NCBI GenBank assembly: GCA_002456995.1
Contig: NTKC01000001.1
Coordinates: 104,564-168,563, forward strand
Source of the DNA: Candidatus Thioglobus sp. MED-G25
GTDB lineage: Bacteria; Pseudomonadota; Gammaproteobacteria; Arenicellales; UBA868
Direction of reading: 5' to 3'
Length of the DNA stretch: 64,000 nt
Positions within the stretch are counted from its first letter, which is position 1. Each line of letters starts with the position of its first letter. A program made the position numbers and the translations under genes. The notes under the pieces are model-generated. The model was given only the letters and a program-made list of their open reading frames with translations, was not told the origin of the DNA and made no database searches. Below, piece by piece: positions 38,396-47,004 of this stretch.

Positions 38396-38599
38396 TTATC
38401 GATGAGATCCCTTTTCCTCATGCGCGAGGTCGACAAGTTGAGTTGCAAGTTCGTCGAACGTTTCGCGATACCCATCTAGAATATCACCACTGTGCGGTAC
38501 AAAATAGTCTTCCTGGGCGACGCCAGATTTGCGTTCTCGGGCAATAAATTGTTTTTGCATGTGAATCATTTTTTGTATGATTTCTTGTTTAGTGCTCAT
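38396..38599 (-). CDS. 67-residue soluble protein, unknown function
   Basis: MSTKQEIIQKMIHMQKQFI followed by VAQEDYFVPHSGDILDGYRETFDELATQLVDLAHEEKGSHR: two amphipathic helices and a conserved-looking acidic/aromatic centre. A strong AAGGAGA site 9 bases before the ATG supports translation. No Cys. Lies between the Cas6-like gene and the 194-residue gene. I cannot name a family. Confidence 0.72.
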   Translation of the reverse strand: MSTKQEIIQKMIHMQKQFIARERKSGVAQEDYFVPHSGDILDGYRETFDELATQLVDLAHEEKGSHR

Positions 38600-38688
38600 T
38601 TGAAGTCTCCTTGAGACTCAGTCGAAGGCAGTAATTGGTAATGTAAGCTGGCAACGTTCTGGCATGGTACTTTGCAGTCCTTCGGTTG

Positions 38689-39375
38689 TCACGCAGAGGT
38701 TGAATCGTAAACCGCATCAATGCCACGATGCGGCAAGAATAGCCCACAGCCCAGTTTTCGGCCCTCACCTAGACCGAACTGTTGAATTGATAATGATTCG
38801 CCGGGCTTAAGATCGGCAATCATCAAGCTACGCGTTCGGAGTGTTCTGGTTGGCGTGCAAATGAGACGGGTTTTCCCACAGAGCAGTTTAGTTGGCGTTA
38901 TACCTAGGCTTTTCAGTTGTGTGTTGGCCCACTGTAGGAATTTGGTTTCGTCCTGGATGTCTTCGTTAGCGACAACGTGACGCGCAAATACCGTGTTCAG
39001 TGGGTTTAAAAGCCGCACTCTGGCTGGACCAATCTCGATAATCTGGTCATTCACCACGATGTGATCGCCACACAGTAATTGAGCTGATTCGAGCGTGTCC
39101 TGATGAAGTCTAACCACTAGTCGCGCTCGACCCGAGAGCTGTAAAAACCCATTGTCGTCAGGCCGTATCCAGCCATTGCCAGATTCGGCGATGTGAACAT
39201 GGTGTATGCCCACCCATTTATCGTGATGTATCCATGGTAGTGGACGGGCAAGCGCATCAAACAGCGGGTAGGCATGGTCTACTGGCAGCGACTGGCCGGT
39301 TATTTTGAACACCAGGTCGACAAGGTCAGAGGCATCTAAGCTCGTTTGTTGCGGTGGGGATTCCTGCCAGAACAT
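38689..39375 (-). CDS. Cas6/Cmx6-like RAMP protein, no CRISPR nearby
   Basis: 228 residues that match the type I-MYXAN Cas6/Cmx6 pattern: LVDLVFKITGQSLPVDHAYPLFDALARPLPWIH at the N-terminus, GRARLVVRLHQDTLESAQLLCGD, and a C-terminal Gly-rich RAMP loop FGLGEGRKLGCGLFLPHRGID. Cas6 normally cuts CRISPR precursor RNA. Here no repeat array and no other cas gene is seen in 64 kb; neighbours are sulfur-oxidation genes. A catalytic His (HHDKWVGIHHVH) is possible but not assigned. Family membership is firm by eye; function here is unknown. Confidence 0.82.
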   Translation of the reverse strand: MFWQESPPQQTSLDASDLVDLVFKITGQSLPVDHAYPLFDALARPLPWIHHDKWVGIHHVHIAESGNGWIRPDDNGFLQLSGRARLVVRLHQDTLESAQLLCGDHIVVNDQIIEIGPARVRLLNPLNTVFARHVVANEDIQDETKFLQWANTQLKSLGITPTKLLCGKTRLICTPTRTLRTRSLMIADLKPGESLSIQQFGLGEGRKLGCGLFLPHRGIDAVYDSTSA

Positions 39376-39511
39376 AGTGATCTCAGATAAGGGCTTTAAT
39401 AGGGCTAGGACACAATCTGGCTAAGCGGCGTGCCAGAATAAGATAACAGAACCGCGTGAGTTCTACAGCGCAATCTCATTGAAGCGGTGCGTAGTATTTC
39501 CTCCGAATCTG

Positions 39512-40387
39512 CTAGGGAATACGGATGTTGTCATGAAAACGACCCCGATAAAACAGTCGCCCACGGCCTCTTTCGGTACTATCTTGAAAAGGCTCACGAC
39601 GATGCGGAGTGTTATTAGACAAGACACCTTCTGATGGCCCGAGTTGCCGGTGAAACACCAGGTCTGTGCGTTGTCTGAGTATCTCGGCAAGCGCCTCTAC
39701 AGCCTCGTGTGACAAAGGGTCCTGGCGCCATTGAATGTTGTGACGTCGAGTCGTGTATCGCATGTAAATGCGGCCAGGATCTTGCCAGAACACGGGTCCG
39801 GACTGGGCCTGTCGCGGTCCGTCGGGTGCTTGACTATTGGCGGGTATGGTCATCACATCTGCCTGGCTTAAGGCAGCGACATAATCAGGATTCGTTTGTG
39901 CCAGCAGCGCGTAGACAATCTCATGGTTGATCAGTTCTGTTGCACCGCCTTCAAGCGCAGGCCGCACACAGTGCAGCAACATCGCTCGGACAGGGTATGT
40001 TTCAGGATAGTAGTAACCGTCGGTGTGCCAGTTCAGTTCAGAATTGGTATAGGGTATGTAACGCGCTTTCGAGCCGGGACTGACTTCAATTTTTGTCAAT
40101 CCCGCAGTAACGACCGATTGGTGCAGATTCTTCAGACCGACTTGATGGCACAATGCAAGTACGGCAGTGTCGTTAACGGCTTGAGCACAGCGGTAGTGTG
40201 CAAAATTAGCCACTGCAACCCGCTCACGCAACTTTGCGAGTTCTTGGTGGTTCAAGGTAGTAGGATCGACAATATCAACGGGTGGCGAAGCTATAACTGC
40301 CCGGTAGTCGTCAAGCCGTTGGGCAAGACAATCGGTAGATACATCGGTTGAAAATAAAGCAGTGCTTTCAGAGAGCTGTGAAACCAT
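39512..40387 (-). CDS. TauD/TfdA-type Fe(II)/2-oxoglutarate dioxygenase-like protein
   Basis: 291 residues. The iron triad fits HxD in NWHTDGYYY and a distal His in LSNNTPHRREPF; an Arg in RGRLFYRGRF could bind 2-oxoglutarate. The family oxidizes small organic substrates, including sulfonates such as taurine, but the substrate here cannot be read. First gene of the minus-strand block and divergent from dsrA across 389 bases. Confidence 0.86.
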   Translation of the reverse strand: MVSQLSESTALFSTDVSTDCLAQRLDDYRAVIASPPVDIVDPTTLNHQELAKLRERVAVANFAHYRCAQAVNDTAVLALCHQVGLKNLHQSVVTAGLTKIEVSPGSKARYIPYTNSELNWHTDGYYYPETYPVRAMLLHCVRPALEGGATELINHEIVYALLAQTNPDYVAALSQADVMTIPANSQAPDGPRQAQSGPVFWQDPGRIYMRYTTRRHNIQWRQDPLSHEAVEALAEILRQRTDLVFHRQLGPSEGVLSNNTPHRREPFQDSTERGRGRLFYRGRFHDNIRIP

Positions 40388-40776
40388 GTCTGTGACCGGT
40401 AACGATTAACGCGCTGTGTACAGCAAAGACTTTTTATGTCGCAGTTGATTCTAGTCGTCTAATAAGACCGGGCAACTCTCCCGTTGGAGCAGTGTCGGGG
40501 TGACTGAGGTTTTATGAAGATTCGATACCACCGAATCGAGGAGACTGATTTAAACGAGCACTCACCATTTTTTGACGGAAAATGAGGGCGTTTTACACCT
40601 AATATGACCCGTTAGCGAAACAATTCGGTGACCAATCCGGGGTCATCTATCCCCTATGGGATATGTCTGGACGCAACGTATGCTACCCCAAGGAGAATGT
40701 CGCTGGAGCTTGGGCGCAACATACAATCATCATGTAGGTACGAGCGACCCACACAATTAATTGGAGAAAGCAGGAT
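40388..40776. promoter_or_regulatory. 389-base divergent region, TauD-like gene / dsrA
   Basis: Must contain the dsr promoter. Visible elements: GATTCG-ATACCAC-CGAATC (40519-40537), TAATAT at 40600 with TTGACG 22 bases before it (too far apart for a good sigma-70 promoter), and the palindrome ATCCC-CTAT-GGGAT (40649-40662). A GGAGAAAG stretch precedes dsrA. The track ORF 40628-40813 is not a gene. Confidence 0.5.
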
Positions 40777-42054
40777 ATGGCTGACCGCGAACCGCACCCA
40801 ACACCTATGTTGAATGAGCTCGAAACCGGACCTTGGCCGAGTTTCGTGTCGGGCATCAAGCGTCTCCGGGACGATCATCGCCAGGACCGGGTCAATGGTG
40901 TTGCCAACGACTTGCTGGGCCAGTTGGAGCATTCCTATGAAACACGCAAGGGTTACTGGAAAGGCGGTACCGTCAGTGTCTATGGTTATGGGGGTGGGAT
41001 CATCCCTCGTTTTTCTGAGGTTGGTCAGCAGTTTCCGGATTCAAAAGAGTTTCACACGCTCAGGGTACAGCCGCCAGCAGGTAATCATTACAGCACAGAC
41101 ATTCTTCGACAGCTAGCCGACAGTTGGGAGAAGTGGGGTTCGGGTCTGGTGACGTTCCATGGTCAGACCGGCAACATCATGTTTATCGGTGCAACGACTG
41201 ACAACACGCAACACTTTTTTGACGAGATCAATGATTATGGTTTTGATCTGGGTGGGGCGGGGCCTTGTGTACGGACGGCGCAGTCGTGTGTTGGGGCGAG
41301 TCGATGTGAGCAATCGTGTGCGAACGAGCACAAAATTCACCGCACCTTGGTAAACAACTTCACTGATGATGTTCATCGCCCAGCGCTACCCTACAAATTT
41401 AAGTTCAAGATATCGGGTTGTCCAAACGATTGTATGAATGCGATTGAACGAGCCGACATGGCAGTTATTGGCACCTGGCGTGATGACATCAAGGTTGACC
41501 AAGACGAGTGGAAATCCTACGTCGAAACCAAAGGGCGTCAGCACACGATCGATAACATCATTACACGGTGTCCAACCAGTTCTTTGAGTCTTAAAGACGA
41601 CGACTCACTGGAAATAGACAATCGCAACTGTGTGCGCTGTATGCACTGCATCAACGTGGTGCCCAAGGCTCTCTCGCCAGGATCCGACACTGGGGTGACG
41701 GTACTGATGGGCGGTAAACGCACGCTCAAGATCGGTGATTTGATGGGTACCGTGGTGGTGCCCTTCATGAAAGTAGATTCGGAAGAGGATTACGAGCGAC
41801 TGGTAGAGATCGCCGAAAACACCATAGATTATTGGGCTGAAAACGGTCTCGAACATGAGCGTTGTGGGGAAATGATCGAGCGGATCGGTTTGATCAATTT
41901 TCTGGAAGGCATCGGTATTGATGTTGATCCAAATATGGTTGCCGAGCCACGCGAGTCATCTTACGTCCGGATGGACGGCTGGGATGAAGAAGCGATCAGA
42001 TGGTTTGAGCGCAAAGGTGAGCAGAAACGAGTGGAACCAAACGCTGTCGCCTAA
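40777..42054 (+). CDS. dsrA: DsrA, reverse-type dissimilatory sulfite reductase alpha
   Basis: Cytoplasmic siroheme enzyme that oxidizes DsrC-bound sulfur to sulfite. Siroheme/[4Fe-4S] cysteines in CVRTAQSCVG and GCPNDCMNA; a ferredoxin-like insertion with CVRCMHC. 425 residues. Companion genes dsrEFH and dsrL mark the oxidative type. First gene of dsrABEFHCMKLJOPNR. Confidence 0.98.
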   Translation: MADREPHPTPMLNELETGPWPSFVSGIKRLRDDHRQDRVNGVANDLLGQLEHSYETRKGYWKGGTVSVYGYGGGIIPRFSEVGQQFPDSKEFHTLRVQPPAGNHYSTDILRQLADSWEKWGSGLVTFHGQTGNIMFIGATTDNTQHFFDEINDYGFDLGGAGPCVRTAQSCVGASRCEQSCANEHKIHRTLVNNFTDDVHRPALPYKFKFKISGCPNDCMNAIERADMAVIGTWRDDIKVDQDEWKSYVETKGRQHTIDNIITRCPTSSLSLKDDDSLEIDNRNCVRCMHCINVVPKALSPGSDTGVTVLMGGKRTLKIGDLMGTVVVPFMKVDSEEDYERLVEIAENTIDYWAENGLEHERCGEMIERIGLINFLEGIGIDVDPNMVAEPRESSYVRMDGWDEEAIRWFERKGEQKRVEPNAVA

Positions 42055-42087
42055 TCCGCCAACAGGGGACGAGTAGGAGTATTTTTT

Positions 42088-43164
42088 ATGGCTAAAAAAG
42101 AAATGCGACGCCCGATTGAGTCGGGTTGCCCGGATGGTTTCCAGTACATGCATCCAGTCATGGTCAAGAACTTTAGCCAGTGGAAATGGCACGACCACCC
42201 GCGACCTGGAGTACTGCGGCATGTGGCCGAAAGTGGAGACGCCATCTGGACTGTCAGAGCGGGGACCCAGCGCATCCTCGATGTTTTTACCCTGAGAACG
42301 TTATGTGACATAGGCGATGAATTTGCCGACGGTCATGTTCGATTCACGATTCGCAGCAACATCGAGTACATGGTAGACGGGGAAGAAAAGGTCAATCCGT
42401 TAATTGGTGCACTGGAGAACGCAGGTTTCGTGGTGGGCGGTACAGGAAATTCAGTGGCGATGATTGCCCATACCCAGGGCTGGTTGCACTGTGATATTCC
42501 CGGTACTGACGCATCGGGAATCGTGAAGTCGATGATGGATGAATTGATTGATGAGTTCAAAAACTGCAACATGCCCAACCGGGTTCATATCACGACGTCC
42601 TGCTGTCAGATCAATTGCGGTGGTCAAGGCGATATTGCGATCAACGTTCAACACACCAAGCCGCCAAAGATTAACCACGATCTGGTGGCAAATGTTTGTG
42701 AGCGGCCGTCGGTTGTGGCTCGTTGCCCAGTTGCTGCAATTCGACCGGCACAGGTCAATGGTAAGCCAACCCTGGAAGTTGATGAAAAGAAATGCATCTG
42801 TTGTGGTGCTTGCTATCCACCGTGCCCACCCATGCAGATTAACGATCCTGAGCATACAAAACTCGCCATATGGGTGGGTGGGAATCACTCTAATGCGCGC
42901 AGCAAGCCGAGCTTTCAGAAGCTTGTCGCCTCAGGAATCCCAAATAATCCGCCCCGCTGGCCGGAAGCGACGGCCATCGTCAAGAAAATTCTCAATACCT
43001 ACAAGGATGATGCCAGAGATTGGGAGCGAATAAACGACTGGATCGATCGCATTGGCTGGTCACGATTTTTTGAGCTGACTGGTCTAGCTTTTACGAAGTA
43101 TCACATCGATCACTGGCGCGGTTCGCGTAAGAGCCTCAACTCATCTACCCATATTCGGTTTTAG
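42088..43164 (+). CDS. dsrB: DsrB, reverse-type dissimilatory sulfite reductase beta
   Basis: 358 residues, partner of DsrA in the alpha2-beta2 enzyme. Siroheme-cluster cysteines in TTSCCQINCGGQGD and ARCPVAAI; ferredoxin domain CICCGACYPPCPPM. Strong AGGAG site before ATG. Begins 33 bases after dsrA. Confidence 0.98.
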   Translation: MAKKEMRRPIESGCPDGFQYMHPVMVKNFSQWKWHDHPRPGVLRHVAESGDAIWTVRAGTQRILDVFTLRTLCDIGDEFADGHVRFTIRSNIEYMVDGEEKVNPLIGALENAGFVVGGTGNSVAMIAHTQGWLHCDIPGTDASGIVKSMMDELIDEFKNCNMPNRVHITTSCCQINCGGQGDIAINVQHTKPPKINHDLVANVCERPSVVARCPVAAIRPAQVNGKPTLEVDEKKCICCGACYPPCPPMQINDPEHTKLAIWVGGNHSNARSKPSFQKLVASGIPNNPPRWPEATAIVKKILNTYKDDARDWERINDWIDRIGWSRFFELTGLAFTKYHIDHWRGSRKSLNSSTHIRF

Positions 43165-43173
43165 AGAAACGAG

Positions 43174-43566
43174 ATGAAATTCTCGGTTATGGTCAACGAG
43201 GGACCGTACACCCATCAGGCTGCTGATACGGCCTATCACTTTACCCGGGCGGTGCTCGACGCTGGCCACGAGATTTTTCGCATTTTTTTCTACCACGACG
43301 GTGTTCACAATGGTACGCGGTTGACGACCCCACCCCAGGATGACCGCCATATCGTAGATCGGTGGAGTGAACTGGCGCATGATCATGACATCGACCTAGT
43401 GGTGTGTGTCGCCGCCGCCCAGCGTCGTGGCATCCTGGATAAAGAAGAAGCCAAACGCAACGGTAAAGATGGTGACAATATCGCACCGGGATTCAGAATT
43501 TCTGGCCTGGGTCAGCTGATCGAGGCCGGCATTGAAGCAGATCGACTGGTCGTCTTTGGTGATTAA
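43174..43566 (+). CDS. dsrE: DsrE, sulfurtransferase subunit of DsrEFH
   Basis: 130 residues. The active Cys is in LVVCVAAAQRRGIL, matching the persulfide-binding Cys of DsrE. In oxidizers DsrEFH accepts sulfur from TusA and passes it to DsrC. The N-terminus KFSVMVNEGPYTHQAADTAYHF is standard. 9 bases after dsrB. Confidence 0.96.
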   Translation: MKFSVMVNEGPYTHQAADTAYHFTRAVLDAGHEIFRIFFYHDGVHNGTRLTTPPQDDRHIVDRWSELAHDHDIDLVVCVAAAQRRGILDKEEAKRNGKDGDNIAPGFRISGLGQLIEAGIEADRLVVFGD

Positions 43567-43582
43567 CGAATCAGGTAAGGCT

Positions 43583-43981
43583 GTGAAAAAATTTATGTAC
43601 GTCAATCGCCACGCTCCCCACGGGACTATCTATCCGCTTGAAGGTCTTGAAGTGGTGCTCATTGGTGCCGCTTTCGATCAAGACGTCAGCATGGCGTTTA
43701 TTGGTGACGGCGTGTTCCAACTGAATAAGGGCCAGGACACTGCCGATTCAGGCATGAAGAATGTTGCACTCACCTATGGCGCGTTGGGCGATTATGAAGT
43801 CACCAAGCTGTACGTAGAGCAGGAATCGCTCGACGAAAGAGGCCTAGAATTGAATGATCTGATGAATCTGACTTGGGAAGATGAAGAAGAGAACTGGGCA
43901 GAAAAACCGTCGATCCAGGTGGTCAGCCGAGCACAGTTGTCAGACCTGCTTGAACAGCAGGATGTGATCCTGAATTTCTAA
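43583..43981 (+). CDS. dsrF: DsrF, subunit of DsrEFH
   Basis: 132 residues: KKFMYVNRHAPHGTIYPLEGLEVVLIGAAFDQDVSM. No conserved active Cys, as usual for DsrF. The tracked ORF starts inside dsrE at 43532; GTG at 43583 with AGGTAAGG upstream gives the conserved N-terminus. The stop is 8 bases before the dsrH ATG. Confidence 0.95.
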   Translation: MKKFMYVNRHAPHGTIYPLEGLEVVLIGAAFDQDVSMAFIGDGVFQLNKGQDTADSGMKNVALTYGALGDYEVTKLYVEQESLDERGLELNDLMNLTWEDEEENWAEKPSIQVVSRAQLSDLLEQQDVILNF

Positions 43982-43989
43982 CATTGACG

Positions 43990-44292
43990 ATGCTGCACAC
44001 GGTCAACAAATCGCCGTTCGACAGTCACAGTCTACAGACCTGTCTGGGACTGGCTAAAGCAGGCAGCGATATTTTGCTGATAGAAGATGCAGTGTATGCG
44101 GCAATGTCCGGTACGGCTGTGACGTCGATGGTCGAATCCGCGATGAGTTCCTCCACCATTTACGCGTTGGAGTCGGATCTCAGGGCACGCGGAATTGGAT
44201 CCGAGAAGATGATCAGCGGAATAAATCTCGTTGGCTACGATGGCTTTGTGGAACTTGCGGTAACCAACGATAAAGTGCAGAGCTGGTTATAG
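43990..44292 (+). CDS. dsrH: DsrH, subunit of DsrEFH
   Basis: 100 residues from ATG at 43990 (an in-frame TTG lies two codons earlier). MLHTVNKSPFDSHSLQTCLGLAKAGSDILLIEDAVYAA is the DsrH/TusB pattern. A Cys is present in LQTCLG. Completes the heterohexamer with DsrE and DsrF. Confidence 0.95.
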   Translation: MLHTVNKSPFDSHSLQTCLGLAKAGSDILLIEDAVYAAMSGTAVTSMVESAMSSSTIYALESDLRARGIGSEKMISGINLVGYDGFVELAVTNDKVQSWL

Positions 44293-44314
44293 ATTATTTA
44301 AAAGGAGATTTGAA

Positions 44315-44647
44315 ATGGCATTTGAAATCAATGGTAAAACCTACGAGACAGACGAGGAAGGCTATCTCGCTAACTTGAGTGACTGGAACACTGACGTTGC
44401 TGGCCGTATGGCAACTGAGGATGACTGCGATCTCAGTGAAAACCACTGGGAAGTCATCAAATTTTTGCGCGATTACTATGAGGAGTATCAGATTGCGCCA
44501 GCAGTGCGGGTACTGACCAAAGCTATTGGAAAACGATTGGGTAAGGATAAAGGCAACAGTAAATATCTCTATGAACTTTTCCCTTATGGCCCGGCCAAGC
44601 AGGCCTGCAAGTATGCAGGTCTGCCCAAGCCAACCGGCTGCGTCTGA
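44315..44647 (+). CDS. dsrC: DsrC, sulfur-carrier substrate protein of DsrAB
   Basis: 110 residues. The C-terminal arm has both redox cysteines, in KQACKYAGLPKPTGCV (penultimate Cys and the one ten residues before), which marks a true DsrC rather than a TusE-type relative. Carries sulfur to DsrAB and links to DsrMKJOP through a trisulfide. AAGGAG site before ATG. A hairpin follows before dsrM. Confidence 0.98.
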   Translation: MAFEINGKTYETDEEGYLANLSDWNTDVAGRMATEDDCDLSENHWEVIKFLRDYYEEYQIAPAVRVLTKAIGKRLGKDKGNSKYLYELFPYGPAKQACKYAGLPKPTGCV

Positions 44648-44654
44648 ATGTCGA

Positions 44655-44694
44655 GCCGTGTCACGATTGACTCAGTCTATTAGCCGGACACGGC
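44655..44694 (+). repeat. Inverted repeat between dsrC and dsrM
   Basis: GCCGTGTC and GACACGGC, perfect 8-base arms around a 24-base loop, 8 bases after the dsrC stop. No T run follows. Could stabilize the dsrC transcript end or partly terminate. DsrC is usually needed in excess over the membrane proteins, which fits, but function is inference. Confidence 0.45.
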
Positions 44695-44728
44695 ATCCGC
44701 CGGGTCGAATTTCTAGAGAGCGTTAGTT

Positions 44729-45466
44729 TTGATACTGGGCACTGTCTATGCCTTCCTGTTTCTCGTGGCAGTGTTCTGTCTCGTTGTCGGTGTGGCTTTG
44801 CGTGTTATCCGTTACAGCAGGACACCGGTGCCGTTGGTCATTCCAACCACACCGGCACCAACGACGACTCGCGGAGTTGTCGCTCTGATGTTTCGCGAGG
44901 TCGTGTTGTTTGAGAGCCTTTTCAAAGGAAGCAAATGGACCTGGCTTTTTGGCTGGTTATTTCATTTTGGGTTGGTCGTTGCTCTGTTGCGTCATTTACG
45001 ATACTTCACAGAACCGGTATGGCAATGGGTTGAAGTGATCCAATGGGTCGGTCTCTACGGGGGTGGTGTGATGCTGTTTGGTTTACTGGGGCTGTGGGCC
45101 CGTCGTTTCCTGGTCGATCGGGTTCGTTACATCAGCGCGCCGTCGGATCACCTGATGCTGGCACTGCTGGTCGCTATCGCAGGTTCTGGGTTTGCCATTA
45201 AATATGGTGTTCATACCGACATCGTCGCACTAAAGGCGTTTACTCGTGGGTTGTTGGTGTTCGACTGGCAGCCGTTGCCGGCTGAGCCTTTGTTGCTGAT
45301 CCACCTGACACTGGTCATCTTTTTGATGGTCATATTTCCGTTCAGCAAGCTCCTCCATGCACCAGGTGTATTCTTTAGCCCTACCCGCACGATGAAAGAC
45401 ACGCCCCGGGAAAAACGCCACAGCGCGCCGTGGGCAGACGAAATTAACCGGTCAACCCTACGGTAG
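44729..45466 (+). CDS. dsrM: DsrM, membrane cytochrome b subunit of DsrMKJOP
   Basis: 245 residues, five or six hydrophobic segments. NarI-like b-heme protein; His in WLFHFGLVVALLRHLRYF and LLLIHLTLVIF are likely heme ligands. Exchanges electrons with quinones and with DsrK. The start is TTG at 44729. Confidence 0.95.
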   Translation: MILGTVYAFLFLVAVFCLVVGVALRVIRYSRTPVPLVIPTTPAPTTTRGVVALMFREVVLFESLFKGSKWTWLFGWLFHFGLVVALLRHLRYFTEPVWQWVEVIQWVGLYGGGVMLFGLLGLWARRFLVDRVRYISAPSDHLMLALLVAIAGSGFAIKYGVHTDIVALKAFTRGLLVFDWQPLPAEPLLLIHLTLVIFLMVIFPFSKLLHAPGVFFSPTRTMKDTPREKRHSAPWADEINRSTLR

Positions 45467-45475
45467 TATTTGCTC

Positions 45476-46972
45476 ATGGCGAAACACGAATTCTCCATCC
45501 CCGTTGTCAAGTCGACCCTTGAAATCCCACCAATTCAGCCGGGGGCAATGGCACACAGTAGTCCCTTTGTCGCCAAAGCCGAGCATCAGCAACCATTAGG
45601 GTTCCCCGGTGAGCTGGTTGATAACTGGAAATCGGTTGCCATAGACAAAATGGAGGAACTACTCGGCAAATATCGTGCACTGCCGGTTTTTCTTGATTCG
45701 TGTGTGAAGTGTGGTGCTTGCACGGACAAGTGCCACTACTACCTGGGTACCGGTGATCCCAAGAATATGCCCGTAGCCCGGCAAGATCTTTTGCGGGGCG
45801 TCTATCGCCGTTATTTCACAGTCGCCGGCAAGTACTTTCCAAAACTGGTGGGCGCAGTCGAGTTGACCGAGGAAGTCATTGATGACTGGTATCGTTACTA
45901 CCATCAATGTTCCGAATGCCGACGTTGTTCGGTTTACTGCCCCTTCGGTATCGATACGGCAGAGATCACGATGGCCGGACGCGAAATTCTGGCCTCGATC
46001 GGTGTCGGGCAGAAGTATGCCAACGAAATCATCGGCAAGGTGCACAAAATCGGGAATAACCTCGGTCTGCCGGGACCCGCATTTATCAATACGTTGGAAG
46101 GCCTTGAAGAAGAAGTCGAGGAAGAGATTAATGTGCCCGTCAAATTCCCGCTGGACCAGGTGGGGGCAGATGTACTGTTAGTGACACCGTCTGCTGATTT
46201 TTTTGCTGAGCCCCATGTTGATGGTCTGATTGGCTATGCCAAGGTCTTTCATCAGGCAGGTATCAGCTGGACCTTGAGTTCTTATGCTTCAGAAGCTGCA
46301 AACTTTGGCATTTTCATCGGCAACTACGAAAACATGCAAAAGGTCGCTGAACGCATTCGTCAAGCCGCAATCGATCTTGGTGTAAAGCGGATTGTGGTGG
46401 GTGAATGTGGTCACGCCTGGCGGGTTGCTTACAGTTTCTGGAACACGTTGATCGGACCGTTTGATTTTCTGGATCCGGCATATCCTACGCCTCAACATAT
46501 CTGTGAGCTGACGTATGACTTACTACAACAAGGCCAGCTCAAGCTCGATCCAGCCCAGAATGATGACAAAGTGGTGACATTTCATGATTCATGTAATGTC
46601 TCGCGAGGTTCGCGCATGGGCGATACGCCCGGAGGACAATTTACCATTCCCAGAGCGCTGATCAGGTCGGCCTGCTCGCATTTTGTTGATATGGCACCAG
46701 AAACTACACACGAGCACACATTTTGTTGCGGCGGCGGCGGCGGGTTGCTCACCGATGACCTTCTCGAACTCAGGGTAAAGGGAGCGCTACCTCGCGTGAG
46801 TGCTCTAAAGCGGGTTATCGAGGAGGACGGTGTGACGCACATGGCAGCAATCTGTGCAATCTGCAAGAGCCAGTTCAGCAAAGTTTTGCCGGAATATGGC
46901 ATGGGTATGGACATGGTGGTGAGTGTTCACCAGCTCATCGGCGATGCGCTCGTGTTTGAATCGGCTCAATAA
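45476..46972 (+). CDS. dsrK: DsrK, HdrD-like Fe-S subunit of DsrMKJOP
   Basis: About 498 residues. Two [4Fe-4S] motifs, CVKCGACTDKCHYY and CSECRRCSVYCPFG; CCG-type motifs in FHDSCNVSRG and FCCGGGGGLL carry the noncubane cluster. Thought to act on DsrC trisulfide/disulfide on the cytoplasmic face. An in-frame TTG at 45470 precedes the ATG by two codons. Confidence 0.96.
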   Translation: MAKHEFSIPVVKSTLEIPPIQPGAMAHSSPFVAKAEHQQPLGFPGELVDNWKSVAIDKMEELLGKYRALPVFLDSCVKCGACTDKCHYYLGTGDPKNMPVARQDLLRGVYRRYFTVAGKYFPKLVGAVELTEEVIDDWYRYYHQCSECRRCSVYCPFGIDTAEITMAGREILASIGVGQKYANEIIGKVHKIGNNLGLPGPAFINTLEGLEEEVEEEINVPVKFPLDQVGADVLLVTPSADFFAEPHVDGLIGYAKVFHQAGISWTLSSYASEAANFGIFIGNYENMQKVAERIRQAAIDLGVKRIVVGECGHAWRVAYSFWNTLIGPFDFLDPAYPTPQHICELTYDLLQQGQLKLDPAQNDDKVVTFHDSCNVSRGSRMGDTPGGQFTIPRALIRSACSHFVDMAPETTHEHTFCCGGGGGLLTDDLLELRVKGALPRVSALKRVIEEDGVTHMAAICAICKSQFSKVLPEYGMGMDMVVSVHQLIGDALVFESAQ

Positions 46973-47004
46973 ACGTGAGTGATGTTAATCAAGAGGAAAC
47001 CCCG

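Noticed and set aside
40572-40605. TTGACG...TAATAT as a dsr promoter
   Set aside because: The 22-base spacer is too long for a normal sigma-70 promoter; left as a note only.
40628-40813. 61-residue ORF upstream of dsrA
   Set aside because: Overlaps the dsrA start in another frame, has no ribosome site and low-complexity unrelated content.
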